Positions 31,336 to 41,923 of a DNA stretch of 64,000 nt are shown piece by piece. The translations under genes and the position numbers were made by a program. A model generated the notes under the pieces. The model saw only the letters and a program-made list of their open reading frames with translations. It was not told where the DNA came from and searched no databases. The stretch spans positions 21,928,369 to 21,992,368 of the forward strand of contig NC_080044.1 in the NCBI RefSeq assembly GCF_012489685.1, in the 5' to 3' direction. The stretch is from Lotus japonicus. Its lineage: Eukaryota > Streptophyta > Magnoliopsida > Fabales > Fabaceae. How positions within the stretch are numbered: the first letter of the stretch is position 1; each line of letters opens with the position of its first letter.

Positions 31336-32143
31336 TACTATTACAGTTAAAGCTTAAGGAACAGCCCAGCTTGGCACGAGGGCGAGCAGTTGAGTGCGAC
31401 TCACAAGGACTGACGGTTTAAAAACAAAGACACGTTCTTGCTCTCCATCTCGGGAGTTTGTTGGCAAATAACGCCTAATTTGTTGGCAAGTAATGCCTAA
31501 ATAGTAAAAACAAAGACACGTTTTGGTTCTCCATCTCGGGAGTTTGTTGACTATAACGTCTGATTGAAAATACAAAAATTGTATCCAGCCATTTCAATCA
31601 CACTAAATTGCGGTAAGAGCTAGGTGGGAAAAATTCTCTGAAGGTGGCGATCCCAACACGACCTTAATGTCTAGGGATCGCTCCGGAAAAGCCGACGCAA
31701 CTTGCCGTCACTCGTCGGCGATGTGTGCGGATATGCTTCTTATCCATACAATCTCCCCGAAATATGGGCGACCAAATCTAACTAGGCTAAGTCTCGGGCA
31801 ACCTATATAGCCATTGGGACCCGAGCGACTGTAAGTCCTCGCCAACAAAGCTGGCAAGGCCAACCTGATCTTACGGGAAATATGGTGTGAACAAAGCCTT
31901 AGTTCAAAAAACTGAGCAAAAGTCCTAGTTAAACCCAGCACACCACCAATGTCGTTGAACGTAATTCAGAAACAAAGAAACTAAAAGGGGGTGCGGAAGA
32001 GAGCGAGAAAAAACGTTGGGAAGCGTTAAAACAGACATAAGAAGAAAAACTTAACTGATTAATTAAAAGATGAAAGTACGACGATAACGATCAAACAAAT
32101 TAAAAAGCAGTAACATTACAATTATTCAAAGTAAATTAACACA
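31336..32143 (+). other. Tat non-coding spacer with a short direct repeat
   Basis: No gene is supported here. A tandem pair of about 80-bp units (31420-31502 and 31503-31575) shares AAAACAAAGACACGTT, TCTCCATCTCGGGAGTTTGTTG and a TAACGYCTRA end. Between 31600 and 32100 the sequence is GC-moderate with no feature I recognise. It separates pol from the antisense extra ORF. Confidence 0.5.
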
Positions 32144-33318
32144 TTATATCTTCTTCTCTTGTTCCACAGCATCCCCGAGATCAACGTCAGCGACTTCCGG
32201 TGGGTCTTTCGTACCCTCTAACACAGCAGGAGTAACCCTTTTAAAAGCACCCAAGTGGTCAAGATTGATAGTAGGATGGAGGTGCTTGACTTGAGCTTTG
32301 GCAATCAGGAAGCCGCGAACATGCTCCTTGGCGGCCGCATGGGCGGCTTCACTTCTTATCTTCTCTTCCAGGGTGGCGGCTTGGACCTCGTAGTCAACCA
32401 AAAGTTTACACTTGGATGCCGGATCCAATTGGGACTCAGCAAGCGCCTCATTCTGGCCCGCCAGTTCCTCACGCAAATCAGCAATCTTCTTGTCTTTGGC
32501 GGCGAGGATTTTTTCCTGAGAGGCAGCAGTGATCTCCTTTGCATCAAGGTCCCACTGGAGCTCCTCGACCTGGGCCCCAAGTTTTTCTTCCTTCTCGTTC
32601 GCTCCTCCGCCGCCAACTGGTTGGACAGCTTGGAGCAGGTGTCATTGGCCCGAAGGTTATCAGAACGCAGCTTCTCTACCTCTTGGCGAAGCCCGACAAT
32701 TCCACTAAGAGGTCGCGCCTGCCAGGCCACTTGGGCGAACAGGCAGCCAGCGCGGAGGAGATTTGACACGGCTTCCTGAGCAACGTCTTGTGGGTTCTGG
32801 CTTGGAGCCCCCCTTAATTTTTCAAGATAGGGGTGGGAGAGGAGAAAGGAAAAAGGATCTGGGGGAGAGCTGCTGGAAGGACCCGCGGGCTGGGCTGCAG
32901 AGAGATTCTCCCCCTCGCCACCAACCCCGGGAGAATTAGGGGCCGATGGACCGAGGGTCACCTTGACAGGCGAGGGAATCGGCGGGCGGATGGAAGAGGG
33001 TGATTGCTGACCTTCCGCCAAAGTCACGGGGCGAGGAGCATCTGGCGTATGGGAAGCATTAACCTCGCCAGGGTGGTCGGACGCCAAGAACTCGCAAGCG
33101 CTATCCGCAGCAACAGGGTCAGGCGCGACGAACCCTCCGCCTGCGCCGGTCAAAGGAGTGGTTTGGGGGGTTTGACTCACCCACTTTACTCCTCTTGGGT
33201 GAGCAGGCGCTCACTGCTGAACTCTATCTTTTTCCTCCGACTTGGACCGGAGAGGGCGCCTTGACGTTCCCCGAAGTGAAGGCCTTCAGCAAATCGGCGG
33301 TAGAAAACTTCATGTTTC
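32144..33318 (-). pseudogene. Tat antisense extra ORF, exon 2 (frameshifted)
   Basis: After a predicted 77-base intron the minus strand continues with MKFSTADLLKAF (ATG at 33313), then hits an in-frame stop about 30 codons on. The protein continues in other frames. A Pro/Ser-rich section (33180-32600) carries DPFSFLLSHPYLEKL and VEKLRSDNLRANDTCSKLSN. A coiled-coil and tail section follows (32476-32144; REELAGQNEALAESQ, HVRGFLIAKAQVKHLHP, LKVLH-like end). Extra antisense genes of this kind are typical of Tat-lineage elements. At least two frameshifts make it a pseudogene. Homologous sequence in G2 (47464-48011) begins MNFTNTDLLAAF. Confidence 0.6.
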
Positions 33319-33395
33319 CTGAAAAGTAAAGGGAAAAGTCGTTACCAACAAAAAGACTAAAAGGAAAGCTTGAAGGTGGCGTTTAGAGGGGAAAC
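33319..33395 (-). other. Predicted 77-base intron in Tat antisense gene
   Basis: On the minus strand TTAG|GTTTCC is the donor and CTTTTCAG|GAAAC the acceptor. Splicing joins the upstream frame to the exon 2 ATG frame without a shift. The homologous G2 fragment has the same TTAG|GTTT donor context and an AG acceptor before GGAAGATG. There SIRE B sits inside the intron. RNA data would be needed to confirm. Confidence 0.5.
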
Positions 33396-34356
33396 CTAAT
33401 CGAGGGAATAGTTTGGAGCCTGGAGAAGCGTCGAGCAATTCAGTGCAACAAAGGCGGGGAAGCTGAGACAGGACCCCAAAGGCAAAGTTCTCTCCGGAGG
33501 AGGGGAGTGCCTTAGGGGGATCAGCCATGGACTTAGGACATTGGGTCCAGTAAAAGGGAAAGAGGGATTTCCCTCCTTTCTGCGTGAATGTTAAGGGGTA
33601 GGAAGGGTGAACGATGACCCGGAAGTATCGACGGGCCAAGTAGGAGTTGGGATCAACTTGGAATGGAAAAAATCGTTCTCGACCCGGCCGGGGCGCCAGA
33701 GCAACCCAGCTGTGGGACCCTAGGGATCGAGAATCCACTTCAAAGAAAAAGGAAAAAAGGGGAAGGGAAGGCGCTACATCGACACTACTGCAGAGGATTT
33801 CAAAACACCTCATATAGGTCCAGGCGTGGGGGTGAAGTTGGCAAGGAAAAACATTGACATCGCGCAGCACTTGGGTGATAAACGGGGAGAAATGGAGTTT
33901 AACGCCAAGATCAAGGAACAAATATTCGTATACAAAGAAGAAGTGGGAGAACTTGGGGTTATTAGGCGCGCGTTGTTTCCAGGGGCGGTCTTGATCCTGA
34001 CACCCGGTGGTGCGAAGAAGGTTCTCCAATAGTGGGGTGCTACATAGACCGCCAGACCAGCGAGCAAGGTCGGAAATAGACTCGCTGGTGGAAATCTCTA
34101 ATGGTTGGTCAAGGATTCCTTGGTTAGGAGCATCCTGGACAAGGGGGGAAAACTGGCGAAGGTTTCCAAGCGATGAGCTTTGATTTCCTCTATGGAGGGG
34201 AGGGTCCCTGTCAGGGGCATGATAAAATGAAGAGAGAGGGGACGAAGAACTAACCGGAAGAAGGCTGTGTGAGGGGGAGCAAGAGTGGTCGGGATCTGCA
34301 GAGTCGTCGAAGAAAGCCGGTACAAAAGCCAGGACAAGGATGAGAGCAGTTGACAA
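33396..34356 (-). pseudogene. Tat antisense extra ORF, exon 1
   Basis: This minus-strand frame of about 320 codons carries the 'putative gypsy type transposon' domain: FVYEYLFLDLGVKLHFSPF, VNVFPCQLHPHAWTYMRCFEIL and FSFFFEVDSRSLG, then FPFYWTQCPKSM. That is the order seen in antisense ORFs of Tat elements. The domain lies between pol and the 3' LTR and reads opposite to pol, as expected. No ATG is present at the open end of the frame (it begins at a TTG), so the true start is either upstream and lost or further inside. Its role in the element is not established. Confidence 0.65.
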
Positions 34357-34926
34357 TAAGTGGTGAATAATGGAGCAAGGGGGGTTTAAAAGCTAAAGTG
34401 AGTAACGGTTGGGAAATCGTGTCCCATCGTGGTAAGGAGGAATGATTACACTAGGAGAACGTGACGTGGGTTTTGGGGGAATAGGAACGACAATAAGTGA
34501 AAGTTGCAACCGCTGAAGCTCATTGTTTTAAATTCAAATTGACAGGCTTTATTGTGATATGAAGGGACATATCGGAGATAGCGGTTAAGATTTTGTGGAT
34601 TCGTTGGACTTTGTGGTATCCTAATGTGTTACATGTGGTTTACACGCGTCAATTCATCGTGGTCCACGGCGATCATTGCTGGAGCGGGGCGAGGGATCCA
34701 AGCGTCGTCGCCACGAGCCAACTTGTGGACTCGTGGGATCGAGGCAATCCGCCGGGAAAATCGAAGAATTAGTCTTAGGCTCTAGTTATCAAGCCATGTT
34801 GGCAATTGTCTTAAGTCATTAGACTCTGGCTTTAGGTAGTTTATTCATGATGGTCGCCTTGTGTTTTTCCTTAAAAGACACACTCAGCTCTCATGCTTCG
34901 AGCTTGGTGTCTTGTGGACTTGTGGA
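34357..34926 (+). other. Tat 3' region and probable start of 3' LTR
   Basis: No coding is recognised. A purine-rich GGAGCAAGGGGGG at about 34372-34384 could be the polypurine tract, in which case the 3' LTR would begin shortly after it. However, 34390-34926 has no counterpart in the left LTR, so the true start cannot be fixed. Confidence 0.35.
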
Positions 34927-35202
34927 CTGGGCAAGACCCTGGGGTCCCTCGCCCAGGTGCGCCAGCCGAGGGCGACGTGCGAGCCAGGGAGTTGGGCCTT
35001 CTGCCGGGAGGCCCAACTGGCCCATTAGGAGAAGTTAGGGGCGCCAAGCCCAACTCCCGAATCTATAAATAGGTTGCGGTTACCAATTGTAAAGGACTCT
35101 TAGCTCATTTGAGAAATAAAAGACTTGAAATTCAGTTATTTTCTCTCTCTAAGCGGTTACGCTCTCATTCTCTCTGGATTCTCACATCACGATCCTCTCA
35201 CT
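34927..35202 (+). repeat. 3' LTR fragment of Tat element G1
   Basis: These 276 bases match 836-1111 with only scattered differences, including the TATAAAT box (35064-35070) and the CTCATTTGAGAAATAAAAGA leader. The match stops abruptly at 35202, about 40 bases short of where the left LTR ends, and different Tat coding sequence follows. The LTR is therefore cut by a rearrangement. Confidence 0.75.
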
Positions 35203-35304
35203 CTTAGACTGTGCACGCGTGATCAGTAAAGCCAAAATATCATCAACTCCCGCTTTCTTAGGTTTTCTTGCCCCTTCCCTGCTTCGTCTCTTATCTGTTG
35301 TTTA
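35203..35304 (+). pseudogene. Second Tat element (G2), exon 1 end of extra ORF
   Basis: Immediately after the LTR break, one plus-strand frame (LDCARVISKAKI...) resembles the last residues of exon 1 of the G1 antisense ORF (LCCTELLDASPGSKL). It then has the same donor-like TTAG|GTTT at about 35260. This implies a second Tat element in the opposite orientation to G1. SIRE B enters at 35305. Confidence 0.4.
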
Positions 35305-36519
35305 TGTAAGATCAAAGTTTTGATATAGTAGTACAACTCTATGTTTTGATGATTACAAGTTAACCTTTTGATATGAACAATTGTGGTACTCTAACGTGTT
35401 TTTCTGAGTGTGCTATTTACAGGCTCTGACCTCAACTCAATCTCACACAAATCAGAAGCACTGTGTATAAAGAGCTACCCAAGCAACGCTTTCGCATTCA
35501 CCATGTTCAGTATGAACAGTGGAAAAGCTTCAGAAGTTCTGAAGTTATACAAACTCTGATGAGGACTCAGTCACTAGAAGCTCTGAAGATCCAGAAAGTC
35601 TGATAACCAAGAAACACTGAAGGCTCAGATGTTCTGATGGTGTAGAAGACTCTGAAGATACAGAAGCTGAATAGTGGAAACTCTGAAGTCCAGAAGCAAG
35701 AAACTCTGAAGGCCATGTTCTTCCCTCTGAGTTCAGAATCAGAAGATACAATGGTCAGAGGATCTGTGCTTTCCCTCTGACTCTGATCAACCAGCTTCAC
35801 AAGTTCCAACATGAAGCATTCCCCTGATCAGAAGTCTCCTAGGTTTAAAGGTCAAGTCGCTGTCCAAGTACAAAAGCAACTGTACCTTCCTGACGACCTA
35901 CCTAACGTTCTCAGCCACAGCAGAAGCTGGATTTTCCAGAACTACCCTCCAACGGTAGCATTTCCCATGCAACGCTCAACCCTAATCCTTGGAATATATA
36001 AAGAGGCTGAAGACTGAAAGAAACGGCTAGAAGAAGCATTCACATACGCAAGACATTTTCAAAATCTTCTAAGTTTTCTTTCATCTGAAATTCATTGAGT
36101 TTACTATTAGCTTTTTAGAAGCAAATCTCTTGTAAACAACTCTTTGATAAACAGTTTGTTTAGTTCCTTTAGGAGATCAAGGTTGATCGGATCCTAGAGA
36201 AGACTAAGAGAGTGAATCTTAGTGTGAGCTAAGTCAGTGTAATTGTTAGTCACTTGTAGGTTTCAAGTGCAGTTGTAACTCTTACCTGATTAGTGGATTG
36301 CCTTCATTCTAAGAAGGAAGAAATCACCTTAACGGGTGGACTGGAGTAGCTTGAGTGATTTATCAAGTGAACCAGGATAAAATCCTTGTGTGCTTTCCTA
36401 TCTCTTATCTTTAGCACTTAAGTTCTCGAAAGATTATTCTAAATCTTTAAGGTGGAAGTTTTATACTGAAAACGTTATTCAAACCCCCCCCCCCCTTTCT
36501 ACCGTTTTTCATACCTTCA
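35305..36519 (+). repeat. 5' LTR of SIRE element B
   Basis: This is a direct repeat of 46194-47407 and close to the element A LTRs. The TATA box TATATAAAG is at 35995-36003. The C-run near the end is longer here (12 C) than in A, which accounts for much of the length difference. Confidence 0.95.
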
Positions 36520-36521
36520 AT

Positions 36522-36533
36522 TGGTATCAGAGC
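36522..36533 (+). other. Primer-binding site of SIRE element B
   Basis: TGGTATCAGAGC, two bases after the LTR, is identical to that of element A. It is complementary to initiator Met tRNA. Confidence 0.9.
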
Positions 36534-36591
36534 GCAAGTTCTGATTACCACACCTAACAGTGTTCAGTGATCCGGGCCGGTGTGAAAAACA

Positions 36592-38502
36592 ATGGCTGCC
36601 ACCACCAGTGAAACTCAAAGAGATGGTTACAATGCAAAGCCTCCTATGTTCGACGGTCAAAGGTTCGAATATTGGAAAGATAGACTGGAAAGTTTCTTTC
36701 TGGGTTTCGATGCAGATCTCTGGGATATTATTGTGGATGGCTACGAGCGTCCAGTTGATGCAGATGGCAAGAAGATCCCAAGGTCAGAGATGACTGCAGA
36801 TCAAAAGAAGCTGTACTCACAACATCACAAAGCAAGAGCAATTCTTCTAAGTGCTATTTCCTATGAAGAGTACCAGAAGATTACAGATCGTGAGTTTGCA
36901 AAAGGCATTTTCGAATCTCTGAAGATGTCTCATGAAGGAAACAAGAAAGTCAAAGAATCAAAGGCATTGTCTTTGATCCAAAAGTATGAATCCTTCATCA
37001 TGGAGCCAAATGAGTCCATTGAAGAAATGTTCTCCAGATTTCAGTTGCTTGTAGCTGGCATACGACCTCTCAACAAGAGCTACACAACAAAAGATCATGT
37101 CATAAGGGTCATCAGGTGTCTTCCTGAAAGTTGGATGCCTTTGGTGACTTCAATAGAGCTCACGAGAGACGTTGAGAATATGAGTTTAGAAGAACTCATC
37201 AGCATTTTGAAATGTCATGAGCTGAAGCGCTCAGAGATGCAAGATCTGAGGAAAAAGTCCATAGCCTTGAAATCCAAATCTGAAAAGGCTAAGGTTGAGA
37301 AGTCAAAAGCTCTTCAAGCTGAAGAAGAGGAATCTGAAGAAGCGTCAGAAGATTCTGATGAAGATGAGCTGACTCTGATCTCCAAGAGACTCAACCGAAT
37401 CTGGAAGCACAGGCAGAGCAAGTACAAAGGCTCTGGAAAGGCAAAAGGAAAGTCTGAATCCTCAGGCCAGAAGAAGTCCTCAATTAAGGAAGTCACATGC
37501 TTCGAGTGCAAAGAATCAGGGCACTACAAAAGTGACTGTCCAAAGTTGAAGAAGGACAAGAAGCCAAAGAAGCACTTCAAGACGAAGAAGAGTCTGATGG
37601 TGACATTTGATGAATCAGAGTCAGAGGATGTTGACTCTGATGGTGAAGTCCAAGGACTCATGGCTATTGTCAAAGACAAGGAAGCAGAGTCAAAGGGAGA
37701 TGTTGACTCTGACTCAGAATCAGAAGGAGATCCTAACTCTGACGATGAAAATGAGGTATTCGCTTCTTTCTCTACCTCTGAACTGAAACATGCATTGTCT
37801 GATATTATGGATAAGTATAACTCCTTATTGTCTAAGCATAAGAAGCTGAAAAAGAACTTATCTGCTGTTTCCAAGACTCCTTCTGAACATGAGAAAATTA
37901 TTTCTGATTTGAAAAATGATAATCATGCCTTGATCAATTCTAACTCTATGCTTAAGAACCAAATTGCTAAGTTAGAAGAAATTATTGCCTGTGATGCCTC
38001 TGATTGTAGAAATGAATCTAAGTATGAAAAGTCTTTTCAAAGATTCCTAGCTAAAAGCGTGGATAGAAGCTTAATGGCTTCAATGATCTATGGCGTAAGC
38101 AGAAATGGAATGCATGGCATTGGCTATTCTAAACCAATTAGAAATGAGCCCTCTGTGTCTAAAGCTAAATCCTTGTATGAATGCTTTGTTCCCTCTGGTA
38201 CCATATTGCCTGATCCTGTACCTGCTAAAGTTGCTAAAAACCCTCTTAAAAAGGGATCTTTCTCTATGACTAAATATCATGCAAATATTCCTTTAAAATA
38301 TCATGTTGAGACACCCAAGGTGATCAGAACCTCTGGGGTAACTAACAAGAAAGGACCCAGAAAGTGGGTACCTAAGGACAAGATTATCTATGTTGCAGAT
38401 ATCCTTGATAGCTCCACTGAAACACCAATCATGGTATCTGGACAGTGGATGCTCGCGTCACATGACGGGAGAAAAGCGTATGTTCCGAGAGCTGAAACTT
38501 AA
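36592..38502 (+). CDS. gag: SIRE Gag (element B)
   Basis: This 636-aa Gag has the same length as in element A and only scattered substitutions. The zinc knuckle CX2CX4HX4C lies near residues 303-316. Acidic Ser/Glu/Asp blocks flank it, and the coiled-coil-like region and the FQRFLAKSVDRSLMASMIYG block are retained. The start codon context and spacing from the primer site are the same. The last 113 bases overlap pol (+1), with the gag frame reading SGQWMLASHDGRKAYVP across the protease active site. Conservation of both reading frames in two copies argues that this overlap is inherited. Confidence 0.93.
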   Translation: MAATTSETQRDGYNAKPPMFDGQRFEYWKDRLESFFLGFDADLWDIIVDGYERPVDADGKKIPRSEMTADQKKLYSQHHKARAILLSAISYEEYQKITDREFAKGIFESLKMSHEGNKKVKESKALSLIQKYESFIMEPNESIEEMFSRFQLLVAGIRPLNKSYTTKDHVIRVIRCLPESWMPLVTSIELTRDVENMSLEELISILKCHELKRSEMQDLRKKSIALKSKSEKAKVEKSKALQAEEEESEEASEDSDEDELTLISKRLNRIWKHRQSKYKGSGKAKGKSESSGQKKSSIKEVTCFECKESGHYKSDCPKLKKDKKPKKHFKTKKSLMVTFDESESEDVDSDGEVQGLMAIVKDKEAESKGDVDSDSESEGDPNSDDENEVFASFSTSELKHALSDIMDKYNSLLSKHKKLKKNLSAVSKTPSEHEKIISDLKNDNHALINSNSMLKNQIAKLEEIIACDASDCRNESKYEKSFQRFLAKSVDRSLMASMIYGVSRNGMHGIGYSKPIRNEPSVSKAKSLYECFVPSGTILPDPVPAKVAKNPLKKGSFSMTKYHANIPLKYHVETPKVIRTSGVTNKKGPRKWVPKDKIIYVADILDSSTETPIMVSGQWMLASHDGRKAYVPRAET

Positions 38503-41479
38503 GCCTGGAGGCGAAGTTGGCTTTGGAGGAAATGAAAAGGGTAAAATTGTTGGTACTGGTACTATTTGTGTAGATAGTAGTCCATGCATTGATAATGTGT
38601 TATTGGTAGACGGCTTAACACATAACTTATTGTCTATAAGTCAATTAGCTGACAAGGGTTATGATGTTATATTCAATCAAAAGTCCTGCCGGGCTGTAAG
38701 TCAGATCGATGGCTCTGTTCTGTTTAACAGCAAGAGGAAGAACAACATCTATAAGATCAGATTATCTGAGTTGGAGGCTAAGAATGTGAAGTGCCTTCTG
38801 TCTGTTAATGAAGAGCAGTGGGTATGGCATAGACGGTTAGGGCATGCCAGTATGAGAAAGATTTCTCAGCTGAGCAAGCTAAACCTTGTCAGGGGCTTAC
38901 CCAATCTGAAGTTTGCTTCAGACGCTCTTTGTGAAGCATGTCAGAAAGGCAAATTCACAAAAGTCCCTTTCAAGGCAAAGAATGTTGTCTCAACCTCAAG
39001 GCCGTTAGAACTTCTGCATATCGACCTGTTTGGACCAGTGAAAACTGAGTCTATAGGTGGCAAGAGATATGGGATGGTTATCGTTGATGACTATAGCCGC
39101 TGGACATGGGTAAAGTTTCTAACCCGCAAGGATGAGTCTCATGCTGTGTTCTCTACCTTCATTGCTCAAGTGCAAAACGAGAAGGCTTGTAGGATTGTGC
39201 GTGTCAGAAGTGACCATGGTGGAGAGTTTGAGAATGACAAGTTTGAGAGTCTGTTTGATTCCTATGGAATTGCACATGATTTCTCTTGTCCCAGAACTCC
39301 TCAACAAAACGGTGTTGTTGAGAGGAAGAACAGAACTCTTCAGGAGATGGCTAGAACCATGCTCCAAGAAACTGGCATGGCTAAGCACTTTTGGGCAGAG
39401 GCAGTAAATACAGCATGTTACATTCAGAACAGAATCTCTGTGAGACCAATTCTGAATAAGACTCCTTATGAATTGTGGAAGAACATAAAGCCCAACATTT
39501 CTTATTTTCATCCTTTTGGCTGTGTTTGTTATGTTCTCAATACTAAGGATAGATTGCATAAATTTGATGCTAAGTCTTCTAAGTGTCTATTACTCGGTTA
39601 CTCTGCGAGATCTAAAGGTTTTAGATTTTATAATACTGATGCTAAGACTATTGAAGAATCTATTCATGTTAGATTTGATGATAAACTTGACTCTGACCAG
39701 TCAAAGCTAGTTGAAAAGTTTGCAGATTTAAGCATTAATGTTTCTGACAAAGGCAAAGAGCCAGAGGAAGATGAACCAGAGGAAAAAGCTGGTCCCTCTA
39801 ACTCACAAACTCTGAAGAAGAGCAGAATCACTGCAGCTCACCCTAAGGAATTGATTCTGGGCAACAAAGACGAACCAGTCAGAACCAGATCTGCCTTTAG
39901 ACCTTCTGAAGAGACCTTACTCAGTCTGAAAGGATTGGTTTCCTTAATTGAACCCAAGTCCATAGATGAAGCTCTTCAGGACAAGGATTGGATTCTGGCC
40001 ATGGAAGAAGAATTGAATCAATTTTCCAAGAACGATGTTTGGAGCTTAGTGAAGAAGCCTGAGAGTGTCCATGTTATTGGAACGAAATGGGTATTCAGAA
40101 ACAAGCTGAATGAGAAAGGAGATGTAGTCAGAAACAAGGCAAGGCTAGTTGCTCAAGGCTACAGCCAGCAGGAAGGAATAGACTACACTGAAACATTTGT
40201 TCCAGTAGCAAGACTGGAGGCAATCAGACTGTTGATCTCTTTCTCAGTAAATCACAACATAGTTCTACATCAGATGGACGTAAAGAGTGCCTTCCTAAAT
40301 GGTTATATTTCAGAGGAAGTCAATGTTCATCAACCCCCAGGTTTTGAAGATGAGAAGAAACCAGACCATGTGTTCAAATTGAAGAAATCACTCTACGGTC
40401 TGAAGCAAGCTCCCAGAGCATGGTATGAGAGACTCAGCTCATTCCTTCTGGAGAATGAGTTTGTAAGGGGTAAAGTAGATACAACTCTTTTTTGCAAGAC
40501 TTATAAAGATGATATCTTAATTGTGCAAATTTATGTTGATGATATTATATTTGGTTCTGCTAATCAATCTCTATGCAAAGAATTTTCTGAGATGATGCAG
40601 GCTGAATTCGAGATGAGTATGATGGGAGAATTAAAGTACTTTCTGGGAATACAAGTTGATCAAACACCAGAAGGAACATATATCCATCAGAGCAAGTACA
40701 CTAAAGAACTTCTGAAGAAGTTCAATATGCTGGAATCTATAGTGGCCAAGACTCCAATGCATCCTACATGCATTCTGGAGAAAGAAGATAAAAGTGGTAA
40801 AGTATGTCAGAAGCTCTATCGTGGCATGATAGGTTCACTTCTATACTTAACTGCATCTAGGCCAGACATATTATTTAGTGTTCACTTATGTGCTCGCTTC
40901 CAATCAGATCCAAGGGAAACCCACTTAACTGCTGTTAAGAGGATCCTAAGGTATCTGAAAGGAACCACTAACCTTGGCTTGATGTATAAGAAAACATCAG
41001 AGTATAAGCTTTCAGGTTATTGTGATGCTGATTATGCTGGAGATAGAACAGAGAGAAAAAGTACTTCCGGAAATTGTCAATTTCTGGGAAGCAATCTAGT
41101 CTCATGGGCAAGCAACAGGCAATCAACCATTGCACTATCAACTGCAGAGGCAGAATATATCTCAGCAGCAATATGCAGCACACAGATGCTCTGGATGAAA
41201 CATCAGCTGGAGGATTATCAGATCCTTGAGAGCAATATCTCAATCTATTGTGATAACACTGCTGCAATCTCATTGAGTAAGAATACTCTCCTGCATTCAA
41301 GGGCAAAGCACATTGAGGTAAAGTATCACTTTATTAGAGATTATGTACAGAAGGGCGTACTTCTTCTGAAGTTTGTTGATACTGACCATCAATGGGCAGA
41401 TATCTTTACAAAGCCCTTAGCAGAGGATAGATTTAATTTTATTCTGAAAAATCTAAACATGGACTTTTGTCCAGACTGA
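38390..41479 (+). CDS. pol: SIRE Pol polyprotein (PR-IN-RT-RH), intact
   Basis: One open frame of 1029 codons from the ATG at 38390. Protease: DSG at residues 18-20 in WYLDSGCSRHM. Integrase: HHCC finger (HRRLGH ... CEACQKGK), then a core with HIDLFG, RSDHGGEFE and the Glu in NGVVERKNR. The GYSARSKGFRFY segment closes integrase. [24 protein letters not shown] and YVDD at about residues 715-718. RNase H: CDADYAG, STAEAEY and a final HQWADIFTKPL. No stop or frameshift is seen. One conserved RT position reads TFVPVARL where copy A has TFAPVARL. Expression requires a +1 shift from gag or internal initiation, because the frame is offset. Confidence 0.95.
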   Translation: MLQISLIAPLKHQSWYLDSGCSRHMTGEKRMFRELKLKPGGEVGFGGNEKGKIVGTGTICVDSSPCIDNVLLVDGLTHNLLSISQLADKGYDVIFNQKSCRAVSQIDGSVLFNSKRKNNIYKIRLSELEAKNVKCLLSVNEEQWVWHRRLGHASMRKISQLSKLNLVRGLPNLKFASDALCEACQKGKFTKVPFKAKNVVSTSRPLELLHIDLFGPVKTESIGGKRYGMVIVDDYSRWTWVKFLTRKDESHAVFSTFIAQVQNEKACRIVRVRSDHGGEFENDKFESLFDSYGIAHDFSCPRTPQQNGVVERKNRTLQEMARTMLQETGMAKHFWAEAVNTACYIQNRISVRPILNKTPYELWKNIKPNISYFHPFGCVCYVLNTKDRLHKFDAKSSKCLLLGYSARSKGFRFYNTDAKTIEESIHVRFDDKLDSDQSKLVEKFADLSINVSDKGKEPEEDEPEEKAGPSNSQTLKKSRITAAHPKELILGNKDEPVRTRSAFRPSEETLLSLKGLVSLIEPKSIDEALQDKDWILAMEEELNQFSKNDVWSLVKKPESVHVIGTKWVFRNKLNEKGDVVRNKARLVAQGYSQQEGIDYTETFVPVARLEAIRLLISFSVNHNIVLHQMDVKSAFLNGYISEEVNVHQPPGFEDEKKPDHVFKLKKSLYGLKQAPRAWYERLSSFLLENEFVRGKVDTTLFCKTYKDDILIVQIYVDDIIFGSANQSLCKEFSEMMQAEFEMSMMGELKYFLGIQVDQTPEGTYIHQSKYTKELLKKFNMLESIVAKTPMHPTCILEKEDKSGKVCQKLYRGMIGSLLYLTASRPDILFSVHLCARFQSDPRETHLTAVKRILRYLKGTTNLGLMYKKTSEYKLSGYCDADYAGDRTERKSTSGNCQFLGSNLVSWASNRQSTIALSTAEAEYISAAICSTQMLWMKHQLEDYQILESNISIYCDNTAAISLSKNTLLHSRAKHIEVKYHFIRDYVQKGVLLLKFVDTDHQWADIFTKPLAEDRFNFILKNLNMDFCPD

Positions 41480-41923
41480 AGATCGATCAGAACCTCTGAC
41501 TATGATACTTCTTGATCAGAAGATGTCTAGTCCAGAAGGTAACTCAATCAGAGTGTGTGTACCCACTGGTACTGACTCTGAAGCTGAGACAACAACACGT
41601 GTGTCAGAATTTCTGATGCATAGTTCCTTGTGCCCGTGTGACAGTCTGTTATGATTGCGTGTAGATGTGCTTCTCTCCTGTGTGTGATTTGTGTATTTTA
41701 CTGTTACTATCTATCTTTAATTTTCAACCGTTGATCTTAAAGTGCTTTTTGAATCAACAACGGTTATTTGATAAAACCCACTATACACACACGATCTCCA
41801 TCACTTCCGGTTTTTACTCTCGCTCTCTCTGCTTTTCAAAACCGCTTATTCTCGATTTCTCTCTCGATCTCTCTTCATCTTTCAACCTTCATCTTCTACC
41901 TCAAACCTTCAACCGCTTCAAAA
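41480..41923 (+). other. SIRE spacer between pol and ORF3 (element B)
   Basis: The sequence is the same as 22694-23137 with few changes, ending in the CT-rich leader. The in-frame upstream ATG (41768) and hydrophobic leader are conserved in B. Confidence 0.6.

Noticed and set aside
32255..32779. Plus-strand 174-codon frame
   Set aside because: It is the complement of the coiled-coil exon of the Tat antisense gene and has no motif of its own.
33318..33344. Very short intron GTAACG...TTCAG in the Tat antisense gene
   Set aside because: 27 bases is too short for a plant intron; the 77-base option restores the reading frame and is supported by the G2 copy.
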